Origin: Amycolatopsis keratiniphila subsp. keratiniphila
GTDB taxonomy: Bacteria > Actinomycetota > Actinomycetes > Mycobacteriales > Pseudonocardiaceae
NCBI RefSeq assembly: GCF_001620365.2
Contig: NZ_LQMT02000052.1
Location: forward strand, 32,253 to 96,252
Direction of reading: 5' to 3'
DNA length: 64,000 nucleotides
Shown: positions 24,363 through 33,770 of the stretch, piece after piece
Position numbering within the stretch: the stretch's first letter is position 1
Layout of the letters: each line of letters opens with the position of its first letter
The notes under the pieces: model-generated
Told to the model about the DNA's origin: nothing
Databases searched by the model: none
What the model saw: only the letters and a program-made list of their open reading frames with translations
Made by a program: the position numbers and the translations under genes

Positions 24363-26448
24363 CGTTATGGATCGGGCGGCAGGCTCGCCGACGCCGCCGC
24401 GGGATCCGGCGGGCTGGTGCTCGTCTCGGGGCCGCCCGGGATCGGCAAGACCCGGCTGGTCGAGGAGGCGACGGCCGCCGCGTCGTCGAGGCGCTGCCGT
24501 CGGTCGATTCGGCCGTGAAGACCGCTTTCGCCGAGACCGAGGGGGCTGGCGACGTCCAGGCGGCGCGGTTCAGGCTGGTGGCCGCGGCGGAACCGGCGGG
24601 GCTGGTTGTCGTCGTCGAAGACCTGCACTGGGCCGACGAGGCGTCGTTGCGGCTGTTGCGGCATCTGGCGGGGGAGTTGCGGCGCTCGAAGCTGGCCGTG
24701 GTCGCGACGCACCGGGACACCGGGCACACTCCCGCACTCGACGCGGCCCTGCCGGATCTCCTGCGCCGTCCGGGCGCGCGGAGCATCTCGCTGCCGCCGC
24801 TGGCCGAGTCCGATGCGCGGGCGCTGCTCACCGGGCTGGCCGAAGACGAAGTACGTGAGGCCTATCGCCGCTCCGGCGGGAACCCGCTCTATCTCGGCGC
24901 GATCGCGCGTTCGGCCGGAGGAGCGGAACTCGGCCACCTCGTGCGGAGCGCGGTGGCCGCCCTCGGGCCGGAGGTGCGGCGGCTGTTCGCCATCGCGGCG
25001 GTGCTCGGTGAGGACGTCGACGCGGGAAACGTTGCACGGCCGCGCTCGAAAGGCACGCCCGGCGTGAACCCGCGCTCGCCGGAACAGTGGCCGGGCATTG
25101 GTTGCGCTCGGCGACCGCGCCGGAGAAGACGGCCGAGTGGGCCGCGGAAGCGAACCGGGCACTGGCCGTCGACGAAGCCGCGCGCTTCCTCGCGATGGCG
25201 CTCGACGCCCGCGCCAAGGCCGGACTGTCCGAAGTGGACCGTGCCGGGCTGCTGCTCGATCTCGCCGTCGCCGAATACCGGACCGGCCGGTTCGCGCGAA
25301 GTCTCGACCATGCCCGGCGTGCCGCCGACGCGGGGCTGATCGCCCGTGCGGCGCTGGTGGTCCGAGACGTCGCGGCGCCGGATCTCCTGCCCGGTATCCG
25401 CGGGCACGCCTGCTGGCGCACGGTGCGTCGGTGGAAGCCGACTACGGCCGGTTCGCCGACGCGGAGAAGCTCGCCGACGAAGCCTTCGTGCTCGCCGAGG
25501 AATCAAGCGATCCGGAGGCGCTGGTCGACGCCGTCCGCGCCGGGATGAAGGTCGCTCCGGACAAGCTACCGAGGGCCGAACGGCTGCGGCTCGGCGCGCT
25601 CGCGGCCGAACTGGGCTCCCGCAGCCGGCAGCCGCTGGTTTCCTTGTGGGGTCACAAATGGCGGATCGACGCGGCCTTGGCGGACGGGCGGATGGCGCTC
25701 GTCGACGACGAACTCGTCGCGGTGACCACACTGGCGCGGCTGACGAGGCTTCCGCTGGTGCGCTGGCACGACCTGCGGCTGCGCAGTTCGGTGCTGGCGT
25801 TGCGCGGAGATCTGGCCGAGGCACGCGAACTCGATCTCGCGGCGGAGGAACTGGCGGACACCGAACTCGCGGACGACTTCTCCGCGAAAGGGATGTCGTA
25901 CGCGTTTCGCATCCAGCTCGTACTTCTCACGGGCGATCCCGGCGAGCTGTCCGAGGACTACGCGGGTCTGCTGGACCGGGCGCCGCATCTGCCGGTCACC
26001 TTGGTCTCGCGGCCGTTGCTGAGCCTGCTCGCGGGCGACCTCGACGAGGCGAGGGTCCGCTACGAACAGCTGGTCCCGCTGGTGCGGAGCCCGGAATTCG
26101 CGCTGCACGCCACCGGCGCGCTGCCCAACCTCATACCGCTGGTCGAGGCCTTTCGAGACGAGCCTGGAACACCCCGCCAGGCTCAACGCCCTGCTGGGCC
26201 GCCACGACGAGGTGGCGCGGCTGTCCGAGCGGGCCATCGCGATCAACGAAGGCATCGGCGCGCGGCCCGGTGTCGCCCAAACGAGGTTGCTGCTCGCCGA
26301 CGCGCTGAGCAACCGCCGGATCGCCGAGAAACCGGTGCTTTCCGAACGTACGGTGGAAAGCCACGTCCGGAGCATCCTCGCGAAACTGGGCCTGGCGAAC
26401 CGGACCGAGGTCGTCGCGTGGGCGAGCAGGGAAGGCCTCAAGGACTGA
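24363..26448 (+). pseudogene. Decayed LuxR-family AAA/TPR regulator
   Basis: Pieces of one LuxR-type STAND regulator follow in order but in different frames. Walker A (LVLVSGPPGIGKTRLVEEAT) is at about 24415-24475 and is followed by a stop at 24518-24520; the Walker B part (LVVVVEDLHWADEASLRL) opens in another frame at 24515; a break lies between about 25030 and 25087; another near 25395; another near 26155; and the end SERTVESHVRSILAKLGLAN is the second half of a LuxR helix-turn-helix whose first half (LTxRE) is missing. The start codon region is also absent. At least four lesions plus deletions make it non-functional. Confidence 0.85.
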
Positions 26449-27184
26449 CGGTCAGCTTGCCCAGGATGCGCGCGACGACGGCGTCCAAGTTGTCGTCGAG
26501 GAAGAAGTGCCCGCCTGGGAACACTTCCAGCTCGAAGGAGCCGCTGGTGTGTTCGGCCCAGTTTTCGGCGTCCGGTATCTCCAGGACCGGGTCCGCGTCG
26601 CCCGCGAGCGCCACGATCGGGCAGCTCACGTCGGGGCCGGGCCGGTATCGATAGGTCTCGACGGCCTTGTAGTCACCGCGCAGCGCGGGCAACGCGAGCG
26701 CGCGGATGTCCGGGTCGTCGAAGATCGTGGGATCCGTGCCACCGAGACGGCTGACCTCCTTGAGGAAGGTGTCGTCGTCGGCGAGATGGTGCGCCCTTTC
26801 CTTCTGCACGTCCGGACCTCGGCGGGCCGAGACGAACAACGCCGTCGGCACGATGCCGCGCGCTTCGAGCCGCCGCGCGACCTCGAACGCGGCGATGGCG
26901 CCCATGCTGTGGCCGAAGAGGGCGAAGGGGCGCCGGAACGCGGCGACGACGTCCACCAGCTGCTCGGCGAGGACGTGCAGGTCGTCGATGACCGGCTCGC
27001 CCATCCGGTCCTGCCGTCCCGGGTACTGGGCGGTGTGCACCTCGACGGTGGGTGAGAGCGCGGCCGAAAACGAGCGGTACGCGCTCGCGGACCCGCCGGC
27101 GTGCGGGAAGGCGAGCAGCCGCATGCCGGCCGACGGCGCCGGATGGAAGCAGCGTGTCCAACTGCTCAGAGCACGTCCTGCCAT
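26438..27184 (-). CDS. Type II thioesterase
   Basis: A 248-aa stand-alone thioesterase of the kind that edits carrier proteins of polyketide or peptide synthases. Family motifs: LLAFPHAGGSASAYRSF, QYPGRQDRMGEP, the nucleophile FGHSMGA (Ser93), LAGDADP (acid) and FPGGHFFLDD (catalytic His). ATG 27184 follows GGGGGATTTCCG. No synthase gene is next to it; the nearest is the lipid-type synthase 21 kb away, so its partner may be elsewhere. Its 3' end overlaps the decayed LuxR gene by 11 bp. Confidence 0.9.
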   Translation of the reverse strand: MAGRALSSWTRCFHPAPSAGMRLLAFPHAGGSASAYRSFSAALSPTVEVHTAQYPGRQDRMGEPVIDDLHVLAEQLVDVVAAFRRPFALFGHSMGAIAAFEVARRLEARGIVPTALFVSARRGPDVQKERAHHLADDDTFLKEVSRLGGTDPTIFDDPDIRALALPALRGDYKAVETYRYRPGPDVSCPIVALAGDADPVLEIPDAENWAEHTSGSFELEVFPGGHFFLDDNLDAVVARILGKLTVSP

Positions 27185-27322
27185 CGGAAATCCCCCAATC
27201 CGTGCGGGAACGACCCGCACGACACTGGAATGTACGGGGGATTCGCGGAATGAGTCCATGCTTGTGCGGGGTTGTTCACGCTGGGAACACTGGACACCGG
27301 TGCTCGGCGGATGGGAGCGGAT

Positions 27323-28213
27323 GTGGCGGAGGACCTGAAGATCAGGATCGGCGTGGGGCTGGGGACCGGGACGGCGCCGGGGGAGTTCGGTGCCGCGGTC
27401 GATCTGCTGGAGCGGGCGGGCGTCGATTCGCTCTGGCTGCCCGAGGCGGTGTACTCGCCCAGGATCGATCCGGTCGTCGGGCTGACGCACGCGCTCGCCC
27501 GCACCACGAAACTGAAGGTCGGCACCGGGGTGATGGTGTTGCCGGGCCGTGATCCGGTGCTGGTCGCCAAACAGCTCGCCTCCCTCGCCGCGCTGGCGCC
27601 GAAAAGGGTGCTCCCGGTCTTCGGCCTGAAACCCGCGCGTGCCGCGGAACTGCCCCTGTTCCCGGTGCCGCAAGGCCGCCGCGCCGCGGTGTTCGACGAG
27701 TCGTTGCTCCTGATCAGGGCCTTGCTGGAACAGGAGGAAGTGACCTTCGAGGGCGAGTTCTTCCGCGTCGAAGGCAAGGGCCTCGGCCTCACCCCGCTCA
27801 ACCGGCTCGACCTGTGGCTCGGCGGGAAGGCACCCGGCGCGCTGCGGCGGGTCGGCAGGCTCGCGGACGGGTGGCTGGCCAGTTTCCTCACTCCGGAGGA
27901 AGCGCGGGCCGGCCGCGAGACGATCCAGGAGGCCGCCACCGAGGCGGGCCGGGAAATCGAGGCCGACCACTTCGGGATCAGTCTCCTGGTCGCGGAGGAC
28001 GGGATCCCGGACGCGCTCGCTGCGTCGGTCGCGTCGCGATCCGGTGCGGACCCGGCCCGGCTGATCGCGGACGGCTGGAACGCCGCCCGCGACCTGATCG
28101 CCGAGCACGTCGACGCCGGGCTGAGCAAGTTCGTGCTGTACCCGGCCGGGCCGGAGCCGATCGAGCGGTTCGTGGAGAACTTCGTCGAGCACGCCGTCCC
28201 GCTGCAGAACTGA
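27323..28213 (+). CDS. LLM-class (probably F420-dependent) oxidoreductase
   Basis: A 296-aa TIM-barrel protein of the luciferase-like monooxygenase family. Signatures: GAAVDLLERAGVDSLWLPEA, KLKVGTGVMVLPGRDPVLVA, KQLASLAALAPKRVLPVFGL and LWLGGKAPGALRRVGRLADG. Such actinobacterial proteins mostly use coenzyme F420 as a hydride carrier; the substrate is unknown. GTG 27323 was chosen for GGGAG 5 nt upstream; ATG 27311 is in frame too. It is divergent from the type II thioesterase. Confidence 0.85.
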   Translation: MAEDLKIRIGVGLGTGTAPGEFGAAVDLLERAGVDSLWLPEAVYSPRIDPVVGLTHALARTTKLKVGTGVMVLPGRDPVLVAKQLASLAALAPKRVLPVFGLKPARAAELPLFPVPQGRRAAVFDESLLLIRALLEQEEVTFEGEFFRVEGKGLGLTPLNRLDLWLGGKAPGALRRVGRLADGWLASFLTPEEARAGRETIQEAATEAGREIEADHFGISLLVAEDGIPDALAASVASRSGADPARLIADGWNAARDLIAEHVDAGLSKFVLYPAGPEPIERFVENFVEHAVPLQN

Positions 28214-28294
28214 GTGGGTCACCGTGGTCGGTGAGTGGCGTTCGCGACGGCCGCTGAGGCCGCGGAGGCGGAAGCTCGCTGAGGCACGGTCGAG

Positions 28295-28335
28295 TGTGGA
28301 GGATTTGGGACGTTGAGTGTCCCAAATCCTCCACA
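28295..28335. repeat. Palindrome with 17-bp perfect stem and loop GTTGAGT
   Basis: Arms 28295-28311 and 28319-28335 (core GGAGGATTTGGGAC) are exact reverse complements around a 7-nt loop GTTGAGT. It lies 81 bp after the LLM gene. The loop resembles GTTGAAG in the GTTGCGAAAG pairs although the arms are unrelated. Confidence 0.88.
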
Positions 28336-28384
28336 GTCGAATCACCTGGCCGGTTCGGGTCGTCTGCTCGGCGTGCCAGGCGCT

Positions 28385-28432
28385 GACGATGTAGGAAATC
28401 GGGACGTTGAATGTCCCAAATCCCACATCGTC
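28385..28432. repeat. Imperfect palindrome with loop GTTGAAT
   Basis: Arms 28385-28405 and 28413-28432 pair with a few mismatches and one bulge around GTTGAAT. The inner stem CGGGAC/GTCCCA matches that of the palindrome 53 bp upstream. It lies before the end of the convergent MFS gene. Confidence 0.8.
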
Positions 28433-28470
28433 GAGGGACGCTCAGTGGGATGCCCCACCGGACCGATGCC

Positions 28471-29991
28471 TCAGTCGAACTTCAGCTCTTCGGTCCGCCG
28501 CGGCATCAGCAGCAGCGCGCCGACGCTGAGCACGGCGACCACCAGCATCGCCAGGAAGACGTGGTGCGTGGCGTCCGCGAGGGCGCCCCGCACGAACGTC
28601 GTCGTCGGGGTTTCCGGGCCGTTGCCCTCCAGGACGACACTGGTCGCGTCGACGCCGGACGGCAGACCGGTGACCCCGGCGGGCGGGTTGGCGAAGCGGT
28701 TCGCCAGGGTCGCGTTCGCGATCGCGCCGAAGATCGCCACGCCGACGGCGCTGCCCAGCGAGCGGCTGAACATGTTGGTCGCGGTGACGACGCCGCGGCG
28801 TTCCCAGCCGATGGTGGACTGCACGGCGATCAGCGTCGGGCTCGACGCCAGCCCCAGTCCCAGCCCGAGGACGAACGCGGCCGCGGCCGCCAGCCAGATC
28901 GACGACCCCGCGGCCAGGAACACCGTGAGCGCGGCGCCCGCGATGACCGCCCCGCTGCCGATCAGCGCGGTGTCCCGGAACCCGATCCGCATGTAGATCC
29001 GGCCCGCCAGCGACGCCGAGATCGGCCAGCCGACGGTCAGCGCGGCCAGCGCGAATCCGGCGACGAGCGCGCCGGTGCCGAGCACACCCTGCGAAAAGGT
29101 CGGCAAATACGACGTCAGGCCCATCAGCAGCATGCCGACCACGACGGCGACCAGGTTGCCGCCGATCAGCGTCCGTTTCGTGAAGATCCACAGCGGCAGC
29201 ACCGGCTCTTCGGCCTTGCGTTCCACGAACACGAACGCCACCAGCAGCACCGCCGCGGCGGTGAAGATGCCCAGGCTCGGCGCGGACGCCCAGCCCCAGG
29301 CGACGCCGCCCTCCAGGAGACCGAGGATCAGCAGCGAGCAGCCGAGGGTGAGCAGCGTGGCGCCGAGGTAGTCGATGCGGTGCGAGCGGCGTTCGACGCG
29401 TTCGCTGAAGTTCCGGAACAGCATCCACGCCGCCAGCGCGCCGAGCGGCAGGTTGATGAAGAAGATCCAGCGCCAGTCGAGATACTCGGCGAACACCCCG
29501 CCCAGTGTCGGCCCGACCACCGACGAGATGGCCCACACGCTGGCGAGATAGCCCTGCACCCTCGCGCGTTCCTCGACGGTGTACATGTCGCCGACCATGG
29601 TCAGCGCGATCGGCTGGATGGCGCCCGCGCCGATGCCCTGCACCGCGCGGGCGGCGATCAGCACCGGCATGCTCCAGGCCGCGCCGCACAGCACCGAGCC
29701 CAGGAGGAACGCCGCGATCCCGAAGAACATCACCGGGCGCCTGCCGAGGACGTCGGCGAACTTGCCGTACAGCGGGACGGTGACCGCCTGGGTCAGCAGA
29801 TAGATCGAGAACAGCCACGGGAACTGCGAGAACCCGCCCAGATCGGCGACCACCGAGGGCACCGCCGTGGCGATGATGGTCGAGTCCAGCGCGATCAGGC
29901 CGGAACACAGCATCACGGCGATCAGGACGGGGCCGCGTGCGGACCGGAAACCGACCCCTTCCTTCGCGGTGACCGGGGCCGGGGTGGTCAT
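28471..29991 (-). CDS. MFS drug exporter, DHA2 (14-TM) family
   Basis: A 506-aa major facilitator superfamily exporter with about 14 hydrophobic segments. The DHA2 signatures are present: LIALDSTIIATAVPSVVADL in helix 1, a loop 2-3 motif GKFADVLGRRPVMFFG, and motif C-like VVGPTLGGVFAEYLDWRWIF in helix 5. Expected to export drugs or metabolites by proton antiport. ATG 29991 follows GAGGAGAC; in-frame ATGs at 30015 and 30027 are alternatives. It is divergent from the DUF1015 gene, with a 120-bp intergenic region containing AT-rich sequence and no adjacent TetR/MarR gene. Confidence 0.92.
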   Translation of the reverse strand: MTTPAPVTAKEGVGFRSARGPVLIAVMLCSGLIALDSTIIATAVPSVVADLGGFSQFPWLFSIYLLTQAVTVPLYGKFADVLGRRPVMFFGIAAFLLGSVLCGAAWSMPVLIAARAVQGIGAGAIQPIALTMVGDMYTVEERARVQGYLASVWAISSVVGPTLGGVFAEYLDWRWIFFINLPLGALAAWMLFRNFSERVERRSHRIDYLGATLLTLGCSLLILGLLEGGVAWGWASAPSLGIFTAAAVLLVAFVFVERKAEEPVLPLWIFTKRTLIGGNLVAVVVGMLLMGLTSYLPTFSQGVLGTGALVAGFALAALTVGWPISASLAGRIYMRIGFRDTALIGSGAVIAGAALTVFLAAGSSIWLAAAAAFVLGLGLGLASSPTLIAVQSTIGWERRGVVTATNMFSRSLGSAVGVAIFGAIANATLANRFANPPAGVTGLPSGVDATSVVLEGNGPETPTTTFVRGALADATHHVFLAMLVVAVLSVGALLLMPRRTEELKFD

Positions 29992-30111
29992 CTGTGACGG
30001 TCTCCTCAGGCTCATGAACGACGTCAACTACTTCGCATGGGTAAGCATTCCATGGAGACACCCGGTCATGGGACCGATTTTTTCCGTGAGCCATCCCGCA
30101 AAATGGATCGG

Positions 30112-31254
30112 ATGAGCACCTGGATCCGCCCGATCGACCGCGGCTGGGTAGTCCGCGACACCGTCCCGGGACCCGACGTCGACGAGTTCGCCGACCCGGA
30201 CCGCGTGGCCGCAGCCCTCGCCGGGGCCCGCGGTGACAGCCTGCTGGCGGTGCAGCATCCGGCCCGAACCCCGGCCGCGCTGGCGGGCGGGCTGTCGATC
30301 GAGGCCGCGTTGCCGCAGGCCAGGGCGACGTTCGAGCGGATCCGGGAGCGGCACTATCGCCCGGTGTCCTCGGTGGTCGCGCCGTATCGCATCGACGGGC
30401 CGGACGGGGTCGCGCTGGGCGTGCTCTGCCTCGTCGACCCCGCCGCCGTCCGGGACGACGGTGTCACCCGGGTCCGGCACACCGAGGACGTCTATCCGGA
30501 CGTCGTCGCGGAACGGGCCGCGATGCTCGCCGGGCTCGGTGTCGCGACGAGCGCCGCGATGCTGGTCCCCGCGACCGGCGGCCGCGAGCTGACCGCGCTG
30601 ATCGAACGAACCTGTCGCGGCCGGGTGCCCAGCCTGTCCACAGTGGACGGCGCGGGCCGCAAACACGAACTGTGGCTCACCGGTCCCGGTGAAGACCAGG
30701 ACCGGCTCCTGGCGACCCTGGACGGCTTGGATCTTCTGGTCGCGGACGGCAACCACCGCGTCGCGGCCGCCGCGGCCTCCGGGCGCGGCGCGCTGCTGGC
30801 GCTGGTCACCGGCGGGCCGGGGCTGCGGATCGGGCCCATCCACCGGGTGCTCGCCGGCACCGGTGTCGACGCGGACACCCTGGTCCGGCGCTGGACGGAG
30901 GCGGGATACGACTTCCACCCCGGCCCGCCGGAGCCGCCGTCCGAGGCGGGCGAGGTGACCGTGGTGGTGGGGACGTCGGCATTCCGGGTGTCGCTCGGCA
31001 AGGCGGGTGGTGACCACGCGGTGGTCGAGCAGGAGCTGCTCCGCGGGGCACTCGGCGTCGATCCGGAAGGCCCGAACGTGCGCCCGTTGCTGCCCGGCGT
31101 GCCGGTGCCCGAAGACGCGGACGCGGTGCTGCTGCTGGCTCCGGTCCCGTACGCGGAGGTGCTCGCCGTGCACGCGGCCGGGGCGCGGATGCCGAGGAAG
31201 GCCACCTACTTCACACCGAAACCACGCAGCGGGCTCCTCCTGGCCGGGCTCTGA
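30112..31254 (+). CDS. DUF1015 family protein
   Basis: A 380-aa soluble protein. It carries the DUF1015 hallmarks: RPIDRGWVVRDTVPGPDVDE at the N-terminus, YRPVSSVVAPYRIDG, LVADGNHRVAAAAAS (family DGxHR) and MPRKATYFTPKPRSGLLLA at the C-terminus. The biochemical function of the family is not established; in other bacteria it often lies near serine biosynthesis genes, which are not seen here. ATG 30112 was used; ATG 30103 is possible. Transcribed toward the ligase gene with 39 bp between. Confidence 0.85.
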   Translation: MSTWIRPIDRGWVVRDTVPGPDVDEFADPDRVAAALAGARGDSLLAVQHPARTPAALAGGLSIEAALPQARATFERIRERHYRPVSSVVAPYRIDGPDGVALGVLCLVDPAAVRDDGVTRVRHTEDVYPDVVAERAAMLAGLGVATSAAMLVPATGGRELTALIERTCRGRVPSLSTVDGAGRKHELWLTGPGEDQDRLLATLDGLDLLVADGNHRVAAAAASGRGALLALVTGGPGLRIGPIHRVLAGTGVDADTLVRRWTEAGYDFHPGPPEPPSEAGEVTVVVGTSAFRVSLGKAGGDHAVVEQELLRGALGVDPEGPNVRPLLPGVPVPEDADAVLLLAPVPYAEVLAVHAAGARMPRKATYFTPKPRSGLLLAGL

Positions 31255-31293
31255 CGTCGCGCTTTTGTCGGTGGCGCGGCTTAGGATCGCCTC

Positions 31294-32373
31294 GTGGAAT
31301 TGCCCGTGATGCCGCCCGTCAAGCCGATGCTGGCCAAGGCCGTGCACGAACTGCCGCGCACGCCGGGGTTGCTGTACGAGCCGAAGTGGGACGGCTTCCG
31401 CTGCGTGGTCTTCCGCGACGGCGACGAGGTGGTGCTGGGCTCGCGCAACGACCGGTCGTTGACGAGGTACTTCCCCGAGCTGGTCGAGCTGCTCAAGGAC
31501 GCGCTGCCCGAGCGCTGCGTCGTCGACGGCGAGATCGTGCTGGTCACCGAGGGCGGGCTCGATTTCGAGGCGCTCCAGCTGCGCCTGCATCCGGCGGCGT
31601 CCCGCGTGAAGAAGCTGGCGGAGGAGACGCCGTCCAGTTTCGTGGTGTTCGACCTGCTCGCCCTGGAAGACCGGGATCTCACGCCGGAACCGTTCGGGGA
31701 GCGGCGCAAGCTGCTCGAAAGCGTGGTCGACACGAAGTTCGCCCGGGTGCACCTCACCCCGCTGTCCGAGGATCCCGACGTCGCACAGGACTGGTTCACC
31801 CGCTTCGAGGGCGCGGGCTTCGACGGTGTGATGGCCAAACCCGCCGACGCGCCGTACGAGCAGGACAAGCGGGTGATGTGGAAGGTCAAGCACCAGCGCA
31901 CCGCGGACTGCGTCGTCGCCGGTTTCCGGTGGCACAAGGACGGGGCCGGGGTCGGGTCGCTGCTGCTGGGCCTCTACGACGACGAGGGCGTCCTGAACCA
32001 TGTGGGCGTGGCCAGCAGTTTCACCGCCGCGAGGCGCCGTGAGCTGGTGGAGGAGCTCGCGCCGCTGCGGGAGAACGCGCTCGAGGGCCATCCCTGGCGC
32101 GAGTGGGCCGCGGCCCACGAGGAGGCGGGCGGCCGGATGCCGGGTGCGGGCAGCCGGTGGGCGCCGAAGAAGGACCTGAGCTGGGAGCCGGTCCGCATCG
32201 AATGGGTCGCCGAGGTCCGCTACGAACACGTCGAGGGCACCCGGTTCCGGCACGGCGGGAGGCTCGTGCGCTTCCGTCCCGATCGCGAGCCTGCCTCGTG
32301 CACGTACGCGCAGCTCGAAGAGGTCCCGCCCGCCGAGCTGGCCACCTTGTTCACCGAGCTGGGGGAAGCATGA
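31294..32373 (+). CDS. ligC: ATP-dependent DNA ligase, LigC type
   Basis: A 359-aa ATP-dependent ligase. The adenylated lysine lies in EPKWDGFR (Lys31, motif I); further nucleotidyltransferase motifs are VVDGEIVL (III), FDGVMAKPAD (IV) and VMWKVKHQRTADCVVAGFRW (V). Residues 215-345 form the OB-fold. The size and composition match mycobacterial LigC rather than the larger LigB or LigD. GTG 31294 stands 6 nt after TAGGAT (31282-31287), suggesting a leaderless mRNA. The stop overlaps the polymerase-domain gene (ATGA), so the two are one operon for repair ligation. No Ku gene is in the window. Confidence 0.92.
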   Translation: MELPVMPPVKPMLAKAVHELPRTPGLLYEPKWDGFRCVVFRDGDEVVLGSRNDRSLTRYFPELVELLKDALPERCVVDGEIVLVTEGGLDFEALQLRLHPAASRVKKLAEETPSSFVVFDLLALEDRDLTPEPFGERRKLLESVVDTKFARVHLTPLSEDPDVAQDWFTRFEGAGFDGVMAKPADAPYEQDKRVMWKVKHQRTADCVVAGFRWHKDGAGVGSLLLGLYDDEGVLNHVGVASSFTAARRRELVEELAPLRENALEGHPWREWAAAHEEAGGRMPGAGSRWAPKKDLSWEPVRIEWVAEVRYEHVEGTRFRHGGRLVRFRPDREPASCTYAQLEEVPPAELATLFTELGEA

Positions 32374-33377
32374 AAGCGGAGCCGGTCACGCTGGACCTCG
32401 ACGGCGTCGAGTTCACGGTGTCCAATCCGGGCAAGGCCTACTTCCCGGAGCGCGGCGAGACCAAATTGGACCTCGTCGAGTACTACCGCGCGGTCTCGGT
32501 CCCGCTGCTGGCCCAGCTCGGGGACCGGCCCTTGCTGCTGGAACGCTATCCCGACGGCGCCGGCGGGAAGTCCTGGTTCCAGAAGCGGGTCCCGAAGAAC
32601 GCGCCCGGCTGGCTCACCACGACGGTGGTGTCCACTCCGAACGGGACCACATCGGACGCACTGGTGGCGAAGGACCTGGCGCACGTCATCTGGGCGGTGA
32701 ACCAAGGCTGCCTCGGTTTCCACGTCTGGCCGAACCGGGCCGACGCGCCGGACATCAGCGACCAGCTGCGCATCGATCTCGACCCGTCGCCGGGGATCGG
32801 GTTCCCCGAATTGCGGCATGGCGCAGTCCTCACGAAGGCGTTGCTGGAGGAGCTGGGCATCACGGCGCAGCTGAAGACCTCGGGCTCGCGCGGCCTGCAT
32901 CTCTACGTGCCGCTGGAGCCGAAGTGGGACGGCTACGAGGTCCGCGCGGCCGCCGTCGCGCTCGCCCGCGAACTCGAACGCCGCCACCCGGACGAGATGA
33001 CGGCGCAGTGGTGGAAGGAAGAACGCGGTTCCCGCGTGTTCGTCGACTTCAACCAGAACGCGCCGCACAAGACGGTGTTCGGCGCGTGGTGCGTGCGGCC
33101 GCGGGTCGGCGGGCAGGTGTCGACGCCGATCGGCTGGGACGAACTGGAGACCGTCGAGCCGGACAAGCTCACTCTGTCCACTGTGCCCGCTCGTCTCGCC
33201 GAACGCGGAGACCCTTGGGCGGCAACGGAACCACAGTCGATCGAACCGCTGCTGGAAATGTCCCGGAAGGACATGGCGAACGGGCTCATGGACGCGCCTT
33301 GGCCGCCTGTCTACCCGAAGATGCCGAACGAGCCGCCCCGGGTGGCGCCGAGCAGGGCGAAGAAAGAAAGCATTTAG
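32370..33377 (+). CDS. LigD-type polymerase domain protein (PolDom, stand-alone)
   Basis: A 335-aa archaeo-eukaryotic primase-like polymerase as in the LigD polymerase domain. Key parts: TVSNPGKAYFPERGETKLDL, WFQKRVPKNAPGWLTT, the metal-binding RIDLDPSPG, SGSRGLHLYVPLEP and VFVDFNQNAPHKTVFGAWCV. It would add nucleotides or ribonucleotides at DNA ends during end joining. ATG 32370 overlaps the ligC stop. The ligase plus polymerase pair resembles the separate LigC/PolD arrangement of mycobacteria. Chain length is usual for a lone polymerase domain. Confidence 0.92.
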   Translation: MKAEPVTLDLDGVEFTVSNPGKAYFPERGETKLDLVEYYRAVSVPLLAQLGDRPLLLERYPDGAGGKSWFQKRVPKNAPGWLTTTVVSTPNGTTSDALVAKDLAHVIWAVNQGCLGFHVWPNRADAPDISDQLRIDLDPSPGIGFPELRHGAVLTKALLEELGITAQLKTSGSRGLHLYVPLEPKWDGYEVRAAAVALARELERRHPDEMTAQWWKEERGSRVFVDFNQNAPHKTVFGAWCVRPRVGGQVSTPIGWDELETVEPDKLTLSTVPARLAERGDPWAATEPQSIEPLLEMSRKDMANGLMDAPWPPVYPKMPNEPPRVAPSRAKKESI

Positions 33378-33391
33378 TCCTCTGAATGAGG

Positions 33392-33658
33392 TCAGAGTGG
33401 CAGGTCGAAGGCGAGTTGCGTGTTCACGGCGGGTTGGGCCTTGCGGCTGGACCGGTGGCCGGGCAGCGTCGCGGCGCAGCGCGGGCACGGGGCGACGTCG
33501 GTGGTGGTGAGATCCACCGGCGTCCACAGCCGGGATTCCTTGTCCCCGCAGGCGGAACGCCGGTACCGGAGGTCTTCGGAGCGGGTCATCAGGTGCGCGG
33601 CGGGGGAGTCCTCCGGCAGCGCGCCGACCAGGTACCAGCGTCCGGCGGTGTTCGTCAT
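33392..33658 (-). CDS. Small hypothetical protein with possible zinc-binding cysteines
   Basis: An 88-aa protein of no recognised family. It has SACGDKESRLWTPV and APCPRCAATLPG, giving three or four cysteines that could bind zinc, between an N-terminal GRWYLVGALPEDSPAAHLMT and a C-terminal QLAFDLPL. ATG 33658 follows GGGAGGACAG, a good ribosome site; the longer ORF upstream has no support. It converges on the ligase operon and lies downstream of the CobW gene, 112 bp away. Confidence 0.6.
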   Translation of the reverse strand: MTNTAGRWYLVGALPEDSPAAHLMTRSEDLRYRRSACGDKESRLWTPVDLTTTDVAPCPRCAATLPGHRSSRKAQPAVNTQLAFDLPL

Positions 33659-33770
33659 GGAACTGTCCTCCCGATACAGGTGGTCCAGCTCGAGATTCCT
33701 TCCGGAAAACAGTGTCAAGCAGACGCGCCGCGATTCCCGGTATTTCGGCCTTCGGCGTGTCTGGCCCGCT

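Noticed and set aside
25098..26654. Reading the 518-codon plus-strand frame as a functional regulator.
   Set aside because: It covers only the middle of a LuxR-type protein, leaves the family frame near 26155 and then runs antisense through the thioesterase gene; upstream and downstream parts are in other frames.
26438..27184. Type II thioesterase as part of the 48.5-61.5 kb lipid cluster.
   Set aside because: It is more than 21 kb away with many unrelated genes between; a trans role is possible but not supported by position.
30028..32253. 741-codon minus-strand frame opposite DUF1015 and ligC.
   Set aside because: Shadow frame of two well-supported plus-strand genes; no domain recognised.
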